The position numbers and the translations under genes were made by a program. Of a stretch of DNA of 7,644 bases, positions 1 to 4,486 are shown piece after piece. This DNA comes from an uncultured Loktanella sp. (lineage in GTDB: Bacteria > Pseudomonadota > Alphaproteobacteria > Rhodobacterales > Rhodobacteraceae): assembly GCA_913061335.1 (NCBI GenBank), contig CAJXTP010000140.1:1-7644 (forward strand), given 5' to 3'. Position 1 is the first letter of the stretch. Every line of letters starts with the position of its first letter. The notes under the pieces were generated by a model that searched no databases, had not been told where the DNA came from, and was given only the letters and a program-made list of their open reading frames with translations.

Positions 1-688
1 GATGACCCAGTTCAAGGACAAGGCCGGCAAGAATGCTGAGAAGATGTCAGTGGGCCTCTATTCCTACCCGACGCTGATGGCGGCTGACATTCTGCTGTAC
101 CACGCAACGCATGTGCCCGTCGGCGAAGACCAGAAACAGCACGTCGAGCTAACTCGCGACATCGCGGCCAAGTTTAACCACGACTACAAGGTGGACTTCT
201 TTCCTGTAACCACCCCAGTGATCGACGGCCCCGCGACCCGCGTGATGAACCTGCGCGACGGAACCAAAAAGATGTCCAAATCGGGTGAAAGCGATATGGA
301 ACGCATCAACATGACCGACGATGCCGACAAAATCGCCAAAAAGTTCAAAAAGGCAAAAACCGACCCAGAACCGCTGCCCGAAACCGTCGAAGGGTTGGCT
401 GATCGCCCCGAAGCACGCAATCTGGTCGAAATTTACGCAGCGTTGAGCGACGTCACACCTGCGGACGTGATGGCGGAATATGCGGGCGCACAATGGGGCC
501 GCTTTAAGCCCGCGTTGGCCGATCTTGCTGTGTCCAAATTGGCCCCCATTTCTACTGAGATGGCCCGCTTCATGGATGACCCCGCCGAGATTGATCGCGT
601 CTTGGGTGACGGCGCAGCACGTGCGCGCAAAATCGCTGAACCGATCTTGCGCAAAACCTATGACATCGTTGGCATGCTACGCAGCTAA
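1..688 (+). CDS. trpS: Tryptophanyl-tRNA synthetase, C-terminal part (5' end outside window)
   Basis: This class I aminoacyl-tRNA synthetase charges tRNA-Trp with tryptophan in the cytoplasm, using ATP. About 228 residues are visible, against roughly 330-345 for the family, so about 100-120 residues including the N-terminal HIGH-type motif lie to the left of the window. The first visible ATG (position 2) aligns to the internal MTQFKDK segment and is not the real start. Visible landmarks are the MAADILLY tryptophan-pocket segment (residues 25-33 of the visible part, with the conserved Asp at 29), the TrpRS signature GEDQKQHVELTRDIA (41-55) and the KMSKS ATP loop (90-94), followed by the helical anticodon-binding region. 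The C-terminus is intact, ending in TAA at 686-688. Identification is very secure. No terminator is obvious before the next gene. Confidence 0.97.
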   Translation, partial: MTQFKDKAGKNAEKMSVGLYSYPTLMAADILLYHATHVPVGEDQKQHVELTRDIAAKFNHDYKVDFFPVTTPVIDGPATRVMNLRDGTKKMSKSGESDMERINMTDDADKIAKKFKKAKTDPEPLPETVEGLADRPEARNLVEIYAALSDVTPADVMAEYAGAQWGRFKPALADLAVSKLAPISTEMARFMDDPAEIDRVLGDGAARARKIAEPILRKTYDIVGMLRS

Positions 689-691
689 CGG

Positions 692-720
692 TTGCCAGTC
701 AGCGCGCTGTGGGTCACAAT
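692..720 (+). promoter_or_regulatory. Candidate sigma70-type promoter for the usp gene
   Basis: TTGCCA (692-697, 5 of 6 to the -35 consensus) is followed after exactly 17 nt by CACAAT (715-720, 4 of 6 to the -10 consensus). Transcription would start near 727, about 20 nt before the usp ATG and just upstream of the ribosome-binding site. An imperfect inverted repeat (GTGGGTCA at 709-716, TGAACCAC at 726-733, seven of eight positions paired) overlaps the -10 element and the predicted start and could be an operator. This is assigned by eye only. Confidence 0.4.
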
Positions 721-747
721 TGCCCTGAACCACTTGAGGAATATACC

Positions 748-1203
748 ATGCGCAAGTTTCTCGTCGTATTGGATGACAGCCGCGAATGCCTGAACGCAAT
801 GCGCTTTGCCGCGATGCGCGCTGCCCATTCGGGTGGCGGCGTTGCCGTTTTGTCGGTCATTGAGCCCGAAGAATTTAACCACTGGATCGGCGTTGGTGAA
901 TTGATGCGCGAAGAAGCCCGCGAGCGGATCGAGGTCCACTTTGAGGTTTTCGCAAAGTGGATGCGTGACAAGCAGAACATCGACCCAGAACTTGTCATCC
1001 GCGAAGGCGAACCGCTGACCGAGATTATGGCGCAGATCAATGAAGACACCGACATCGGGGTTTTGGTCTTGGGCGCAGGCACCGACAACAAAGGCCCCGG
1101 CCCACTTGTGACCGCCCTGTCGCGGCAATCCGGCAGCTTGCCTGTGCCGATCACAATTGTACCTGGTGATCTGTCAAAAGAGCGGCTTGAGGCGATTACC
1201 TAA
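748..1203 (+). CDS. Universal stress protein, UspA family, single domain
   Basis: This 151-residue cytoplasmic protein has the usual single-Usp-domain length. Usp proteins are small alpha/beta proteins linked to survival under stress or starvation; the exact role of this one is unknown. The first beta strand (FLVVLDDS, residues 4-11) has the acidic residue, Asp9 or Asp10, expected at the nucleotide site. The last part reads VLVLGAG (105-111), then VPITIVPG (133-140), the usual closing strand. The ATP-binding consensus G-x2-G-x9-G-(S/T) is not clear: after Gly109 and Gly111 comes an insertion rich in Gly and Pro, and the G-S/T pair appears to be replaced by VTALS, so ATP binding is uncertain. 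I chose the ATG at 748 because TTGAGGA (734-740) lies 7 nt upstream. An in-frame GTG at 709 would add 13 residues unlike the family and has no clear ribosome-binding site. The gene stands between trpS and nfu with probably its own promoter. Confidence 0.88.
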   Translation: MRKFLVVLDDSRECLNAMRFAAMRAAHSGGGVAVLSVIEPEEFNHWIGVGELMREEARERIEVHFEVFAKWMRDKQNIDPELVIREGEPLTEIMAQINEDTDIGVLVLGAGTDNKGPGPLVTALSRQSGSLPVPITIVPGDLSKERLEAIT

Positions 1204-1222
1204 GTTAGAATCATTCCAAACC

Positions 1223-1251
1223 TTGACGAAACGCCCCTGCGGGCGCATATC
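1223..1251 (+). promoter_or_regulatory. Possible promoter for nfu-tsaB-rimI, with a small hairpin in its spacer
   Basis: TTGACG (1223-1228, 5 of 6 to the -35 consensus) is followed after 17 nt by a weak CATATC (1246-1251, 3 of 6). The spacer contains a perfect 5-bp hairpin, CGCCC-CTGC-GGGCG (1232-1245). No T-run follows the hairpin, so it is a poor terminator for usp. It could instead be an operator or a chance GC repeat. The 74-nt gap between usp and nfu is the natural site for a promoter of the downstream three-gene unit, but the -10 match is poor. Confidence 0.28.
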
Positions 1252-1277
1252 TGCCTGACACATGAAAGGCTGACCTG

Positions 1278-1841
1278 ATGTTCATCCAAACCGAATCTAC
1301 ACCAAACCCTGCGACGCTGAAGTTCCTGCCAGGCCAGAACGTTCTGGATATGGGCACAGCGGATTTCCCGACACCAGAGGCGGGCGCACATTCCCCGCTG
1401 GCTGCACGCATCTTTGCAGTAGGCGGCGTGACTGGCGTATTTTTTGGCACCGATTTTGTGACTGTGACCAAAAATGAAGACACTGAATGGGATCACATCA
1501 AACCAGCGATCCTTGGTGCGATCATGGAACATTTTCAATCCGGCCAGCCCGTGATTGCAGAGAACCATTCACCTGCGTCCGGCCACGCTGAACATACCGG
1601 CGAAGACGGCGCGATTGTGGATCAGATCAAAGAATTGCTAGATACACGGGTCCGCCCCGCGGTGGCCCAAGATGGCGGCGACATTACATTCCACGGTTTT
1701 GAGCGCGGCATCGTTTACCTGCACATGCAAGGCGCTTGCGCTGGGTGCCCATCGTCCACGCTGACCCTGAAAATGGGTATCGAAAACCTGCTGCGCCACT
1801 ACATCCCAGAAGTCGTCGAAGTGCGCCCCGTCGCGGCTTAA
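1278..1841 (+). CDS. nfu: NifU-family Fe-S cluster carrier (NFU1-like: Nfu_N plus NifU domains)
   Basis: This 187-residue protein carries or assembles Fe-S clusters and hands them to client enzymes in the cytoplasm. Two domains are seen. An N-terminal Nfu_N domain (about residues 2-88) opens with the typical MFIQTESTPNPATLKFLPG. A C-terminal NifU domain (about 113-180) holds the cluster-ligating CxxC as Cys154-Ala-Gly-Cys157, within GACAGCPSSTLTLKMGIENLL. A linker of about 20 residues rich in His, Glu and Gly joins them. This layout matches mitochondrial NFU1 and alphaproteobacterial homologues, not E. coli NfuA, whose N-terminal domain is a degenerate A-type domain; the symbol is therefore generic. 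The start is supported by GAAAGG (1264-1269) 8 nt before the ATG. It is probably the first gene of a unit with tsaB, which begins 3 nt after its stop. Family assignment is firm; the client proteins are unknown. Confidence 0.94.
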   Translation: MFIQTESTPNPATLKFLPGQNVLDMGTADFPTPEAGAHSPLAARIFAVGGVTGVFFGTDFVTVTKNEDTEWDHIKPAILGAIMEHFQSGQPVIAENHSPASGHAEHTGEDGAIVDQIKELLDTRVRPAVAQDGGDITFHGFERGIVYLHMQGACAGCPSSTLTLKMGIENLLRHYIPEVVEVRPVAA

Positions 1842-1844
1842 ACT

Positions 1845-2474
1845 ATGGCTCAACCCGTCATTCTTGGCTTCGACACGTCGGGCCATCACTGCGCTGTCGC
1901 GCTGAGATGGGGCGACGACAATGTCGCGCATGTCTATGAGGATATGGCCAAGGGCCAAGCCGAACGGCTAATGCCGCTATTGCAAGAATTGCTTGATCAG
2001 GAAGGTTTCGACTGGGCCGATCTAGATGCAGTTGCGGTTGGCATCGGGCCGGGCAATTTTACAGGCATCCGTATTGGTGTATCAGCAGCACGTGGTCTTG
2101 CGCTTGGGCTTGGTATCCCCGCGATTGGTGTCTCTAGCTTTGAACTGGTGCGTGGCGCGAACTCCACCCAAGACCAGCGCCCACAATTTGTCAGTGTACC
2201 GGCACCAAGAGCGACAAGTTATCTTCAGCTATTTGAGAACGGGCAAGCATCGGCACCGCCCAAGCATCTGACTTTCGAAAATATGGAAACACAGCAGGAT
2301 GAAACCATCCCGCTGATCGGCCTTGATGGCGAATTAACGGATATCCCACAAACAATTGTGCGCATAGCCACCCATAAATTTGCGACAAAGCAATTCACGC
2401 CCCCCGCTCCGCTTTATGTGCGCGCCGCCGACGCCGCCCCGCCGCGAGATGCGCCGCCGACGATTTTACCATGA
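1845..2474 (+). CDS. tsaB: tRNA threonylcarbamoyladenosine biosynthesis protein TsaB (YeaZ)
   Basis: TsaB is the non-catalytic ASKHA-fold partner of TsaD. With TsaE they transfer the threonylcarbamoyl group from TC-AMP to A37 of tRNAs reading ANN codons (t6A). The 209-residue length is close to the usual 220-230. The N-terminal ATPase-fold strand ILGFDTS (residues 6-12) and the highly conserved VGIGPGNFTGIRIGVSAARGLA segment (about 65-86) identify the family, and the tail APLYVRAADAAPPRDAPP (188-205) is the usual alphaproteobacterial YeaZ ending. The start at 1845 lies 3 nt after the nfu stop. I see no good Shine-Dalgarno before it, so translation is probably coupled to nfu by re-initiation. 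Its stop overlaps the rimI start as ATGA (2471-2474). tsaD and tsaE are not in the window. Identification is strong. Confidence 0.95.
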   Translation: MAQPVILGFDTSGHHCAVALRWGDDNVAHVYEDMAKGQAERLMPLLQELLDQEGFDWADLDAVAVGIGPGNFTGIRIGVSAARGLALGLGIPAIGVSSFELVRGANSTQDQRPQFVSVPAPRATSYLQLFENGQASAPPKHLTFENMETQQDETIPLIGLDGELTDIPQTIVRIATHKFATKQFTPPAPLYVRAADAAPPRDAPPTILP

Positions 2475-2881
2475 CGCCAGCAGACCTTGCGCAGACCCAC
2501 GCGGCGGCCTTTACGCAAACACGCCCATGGTCAGAATCGGAATTCACGGACCTGCTGAAACAACGGGGGATGATTCTCTGTGGTGACGCGCAGTCATTCC
2601 TTCTTGGGCGGATCATTGGGGATGAGGCAGAAGTACTTACGGTCGCAACCCATCCAAACCACCAACGTCGGGGCTACGCGCGCGCGCTGCTAATGCAGTT
2701 CATTGCACAAGCCCGCACGCAAGATGTCGCATCAATATTCCTTGAAGTGTCCGAAATCAACGATGCAGCTAAGCCTTTGTATTACAACCAAGGTTTTCGT
2801 AAAGCTGGGCACCGGCCACGGTATTACGACACAACGGACGGCGGTAAAATTGGCGCGGATATTCTACGGCTGGAATTTTGA
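2471..2881 (+). CDS. rimI: GNAT-family N-acetyltransferase, RimI type
   Basis: This 136-residue GNAT enzyme uses acetyl-CoA. E. coli RimI acetylates the N-terminal Ala of ribosomal protein S18, and other RimI enzymes act on wider N-terminal substrates. Visible motifs are the acetyl-CoA pyrophosphate loop QRRGYA (residues 65-70) after VATHPNH, the LEVSEINDAAKPLY segment (91-104) with the Glu and Asn expected of RimI, and a Tyr (104 or 105) where E. coli RimI has its catalytic Tyr115, followed by GF and the RPRYY motif. It is slightly short of the usual 145-160 residues, mainly at the N-terminus. The start overlaps the tsaB stop by four bases (ATGA) and has no clear ribosome-binding site, so coupled translation is likely. 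The tsaB-rimI pairing is common and supports the RimI call over other GNATs; its actual substrate cannot be read from sequence. Confidence 0.88.
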   Translation: MTPADLAQTHAAAFTQTRPWSESEFTDLLKQRGMILCGDAQSFLLGRIIGDEAEVLTVATHPNHQRRGYARALLMQFIAQARTQDVASIFLEVSEINDAAKPLYYNQGFRKAGHRPRYYDTTDGGKIGADILRLEF

Positions 2882-2903
2882 TCCCGACGGTAACTTGTCC
2901 AGC

Positions 2904-2933
2904 TTATCATTATTGACCAAAAGGTCAAATAAT
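2904..2933 (+). promoter_or_regulatory. Candidate promoter of the nucleoside ABC transporter operon
   Basis: TTATCA (2904-2909, 4 of 6 to the -35 consensus), an 18-nt spacer, and AATAAT (2928-2933, 5 of 6 to the -10 consensus) form the best promoter pair I could find in the 192-nt gap before the binding-protein gene. The RutR-like palindrome fills the spacer and touches the -10, a classical repressor position. This would leave a leader of about 130 nt. A second weak possibility starts from TTGATC at 2957-2962. Placement is tentative. Confidence 0.3.
2913..2928. promoter_or_regulatory. RutR-like operator palindrome
   Basis: TTGACC-AAAA-GGTCAA is a perfect 6-bp inverted repeat around a 4-nt centre. 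The E. coli RutR box is TTGACCAnnTGGTCAA; this site matches every defined position except one (A in place of T at 2922). RutR is a TetR-family repressor that senses uracil and thymine and controls pyrimidine use. The site stands upstream of a nucleoside-type importer, a target that makes functional sense. It is unlikely to be a rimI terminator because the stem is short and AT-rich and no T-run follows. The regulator gene itself is not in the window, so the identity of the binding protein is inference. Confidence 0.6.
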
Positions 2934-3021
2934 TAGCAAGCATTCATAAAAAATGGTTGATCTTTGGGAACTGACAAGGCCTTATCTTGTGATGAACCGG
3001 CATAGATCGGCTCGGCTATTC

Positions 3022-3047
3022 GGGGGGATGGTCATTCGACCCCTCCC
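3022..3047 (+). promoter_or_regulatory. GC-rich hairpin in the leader of the binding-protein gene
   Basis: GGGGGG (3022-3027) pairs with CCTCCC (3042-3047, one G-U pair), and GGTC (3030-3033) pairs with GACC (3038-3041) around an ATTC loop, leaving a two-base AT bulge. The resulting stem of about ten pairs should be stable. It ends 14 nt before the GGGAGA ribosome-binding site, so it need not block translation. It may protect the mRNA 5' end or serve as a regulatory structure. No T-run follows, and I recognise no known riboswitch core. Confidence 0.45.
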
Positions 3048-3073
3048 TCAATCAACGTCTGGGAGACACCATA

Positions 3074-4069
3074 ATGACCCTTATGACCAAAATGTTCAGC
3101 GCAACCGCTGCTTTGGCCCTCACCGCTGGCGCAGCACTTGCTGACCCGGCGCTTATCTTTGATCTTGGCGGCAAGTTCGATAAATCGTTCAACGAATCCG
3201 CATTCACTGGCGCACAGCGCTGGGCCGACGAAACTGGCGGTTCCTTCGATGAAGTTGAACTGCAGTCCGATGCACAGCGCGAGCAGGCTTTGCGCCGCTT
3301 TGCTGAAAACGGCAACAACCCAATCGTGATGGCAGGCTTTGCTTTCGCAACTGCACTGGATGAAGTTGCAGCAGACTATCCTGACACTAAATTCGCGATC
3401 ATCGACATGGTCGTTGGCCAGCCAAACGTACGTTCGGTTGTTTTCTCTGAAGAGCAAGGCTCTTACCTCGTCGGCATGCTGGCTGCGATGGCGTCTGAAA
3501 CAGGCACCGTTGGCTTTATTGGCGGCATGGACATCCCATTGATCCGTAACTTCGCATGTGGCTACGCCCAAGGCGTGAAATCTGTGAACGCAGACGCAAC
3601 AGTGATTTCAAACATGACAGGTACAACACCTGCGGCTTGGAACGATCCGGTAAAAGGCTCCGAGCTGACACTGGCGCAGAAATCCCAAGGCGCTGACGTT
3701 GTCTTCGCAGCCGCTGGTGGTACTGGCGTTGGCGTTCTGCAGGCCGCAGCCGACAACGACATGTTGTCCATCGGCGTCGACAGCAACCAGAACTACCTGT
3801 ACCCAGGCAAAGTTCTGACATCCATGCTTAAGCGCGTTGATAATGCTGTTTACGATGCGTTCACTGCAGGTGCTGATCTTGAAGCTGGCTTCAATGTCAT
3901 GGGTCTTGCGAACGGCGGCGTAGGTTACGCAGTTGACGAGAACAACGCCGCGTTGATCTCAGCCGAAATGTCTACTGCTGTTGAAGCCGCCAAGGCGTCC
4001 ATCATCGCGGGCGACATCATGGTTCACAACTACAACTCTGACGAAACCTGCCCATCACTCGACTTCTAA
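3074..4069 (+). CDS. BMP-family ABC transporter periplasmic binding protein, probable nucleoside/nucleobase binder
   Basis: This 331-residue protein captures the substrate in the periplasm and delivers it to the permeases encoded downstream. Residues 1-23 form a Sec signal peptide (Lys6, a hydrophobic Ala/Leu core, then ALA before Asp24). There is no lipobox cysteine, unlike TmpC/PnrA and Gram-positive members, so it is probably soluble. BMP (PnrA-like) hallmarks are GKFDKSFNESAFTGAQRW near the mature N-terminus, VGFIGGMDIPLIRNFACGYAQG in the middle, and IGVDSNQNYLYPGKVLTSMLKRVDNAVYDA, the usual BMP C-lobe signature. Characterised relatives bind purine nucleosides (PnrA) or guanosine (B. subtilis NupN); the exact ligand here is unknown. 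GGGAGA (3061-3066) lies 7 nt before the ATG at 3074. An in-frame ATG at 3083 is a possible alternative with no better site. Ala, Val and Ser codons ending in T or A look more frequent than in the neighbours, which fits high expression. A RutR-like operator lies upstream and a strong stem-loop downstream. Confidence 0.92.
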   Translation: MTLMTKMFSATAALALTAGAALADPALIFDLGGKFDKSFNESAFTGAQRWADETGGSFDEVELQSDAQREQALRRFAENGNNPIVMAGFAFATALDEVAADYPDTKFAIIDMVVGQPNVRSVVFSEEQGSYLVGMLAAMASETGTVGFIGGMDIPLIRNFACGYAQGVKSVNADATVISNMTGTTPAAWNDPVKGSELTLAQKSQGADVVFAAAGGTGVGVLQAAADNDMLSIGVDSNQNYLYPGKVLTSMLKRVDNAVYDAFTAGADLEAGFNVMGLANGGVGYAVDENNAALISAEMSTAVEAAKASIIAGDIMVHNYNSDETCPSLDF

Positions 4070-4092
4070 ATCGTTCTGATTGGTAAACAATT

Positions 4093-4127
4093 GGGCCGCG
4101 CTGGCGACGGCGCGGCCCCTTTCATTT
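4093..4127 (+). terminator. Intercistronic stem-loop, probable partial Rho-independent terminator
   Basis: A perfect 9-bp stem, GGGCCGCGC (4093-4101) with GCGCGGCCC (4110-4118), closes an 8-nt loop and is followed by CTTTCATTT, an interrupted T-run. It lies 24 nt after the binding-protein stop and directly before the ribosome-binding site of the next gene (AAGGGGA, 4128-4134). As no other strong promoter is evident before the next gene, it probably lets some transcripts through and protects the upstream message, giving more binding protein than ATPase and permease. This is a frequent arrangement in ABC importer operons. Confidence 0.75.
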
Positions 4128-4141
4128 AAGGGGACGACACG

Positions 4142-4486
4142 ATGACAAAATCGATCGACGACTTTTTCGCCGCCTGGACACAAACTGATGCTGACACCCG
4201 CGTGGCACTCATTTCTGGCGCAATCGCTGACGGGGCGTTCTACGTGGACCCACGCACAGAGGCACCGATGACCGACGTCGTTGCGATGTCAGAATATGTC
4301 GGGATGTTCGCCAAAATGGGCATGCCTGTCACCGTGACCAACGAATCCACGACGCTAAACTTTGTCCGCGCAACTGTGCAATTCGGCGCCGGCGAGAAAA
4401 GCCAAAACGGACAATACATCGTTGATCTGAACGCCGATGGCAAAATCACCCGCATGGTTGGCTTTGCTGGAATGGGAGTCGCATAA
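4142..4486 (+). CDS. Small NTF2/SnoaL-like domain protein of unknown function
   Basis: This 114-residue protein has no signal peptide or membrane segment, so it is probably cytoplasmic. The pattern suggests a cone-shaped NTF2/SnoaL-like fold: an N-terminal helix (IDDFFAAWTQTDADTRVALISGAI, about 5-28), then AFYVDPRTEAPMTD (32-45, the usual strand with Asp-Pro), a helix (about 47-59), and antiparallel strands ending in GQYIVDLNADGKITRMVGFAGM (90-111), the typical closing strands. Family members include ketosteroid-isomerase-like and polyketide-cyclase-like enzymes but also many non-enzymatic binding proteins; I cannot assign a reaction. The start is supported by AAGGGGA (4128-4134) 7 nt before the ATG. 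Its TAA overlaps the ATPase ATG by one base (TAATG), so it is translated with the transporter and probably acts on, or responds to, the imported compound. This last point is inference. Fold call moderately sure; function unknown. Confidence 0.78.
   Translation: MTKSIDDFFAAWTQTDADTRVALISGAIADGAFYVDPRTEAPMTDVVAMSEYVGMFAKMGMPVTVTNESTTLNFVRATVQFGAGEKSQNGQYIVDLNADGKITRMVGFAGMGVA

Noticed and set aside
2..4. ATG at position 2 as the start of trpS
   Set aside because: The residues that follow match an internal segment of tryptophanyl-tRNA synthetase; the catalytic N-terminal third is missing, so the gene begins upstream of the window.
709..747. Upstream GTG start for the universal stress protein
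   Set aside because: The 13 added residues do not resemble the family and there is no good ribosome-binding site, whereas ATG 748 has TTGAGGA at 7 nt.
1232..1245. CGCCC-CTGC-GGGCG hairpin as the usp terminator
   Set aside because: There are only five pairs and CATATC follows, not a T-run.
2913..2928. Palindrome as a terminator of rimI
   Set aside because: The stem has only six pairs, is AT-rich and is followed by AAATAATTAG, not a T-run; an operator fits better.
2974..2990. ACAAG-GCCTTAT-CTTGT inverted repeat as a second operator
   Set aside because: Five-base arms around an uneven 7-nt centre are within chance expectation and match no regulator site I know.
2934..3073. Known riboswitch (purine, preQ1) in the transporter leader
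   Set aside because: I could not recognise conserved core elements of these classes; only one simple hairpin is evident.
3074..3142. Lipoprotein signal on the binding protein, as in many BMP-family members
   Set aside because: There is no cysteine in or near the cleavage region; ALA before Asp24 fits signal peptidase I.
3032..3571. Open frame of 179 codons on the - strand over the binding-protein gene
   Set aside because: It is antisense to a convincing BMP-family gene and its Cys/His-rich composition is typical of a shadow frame.
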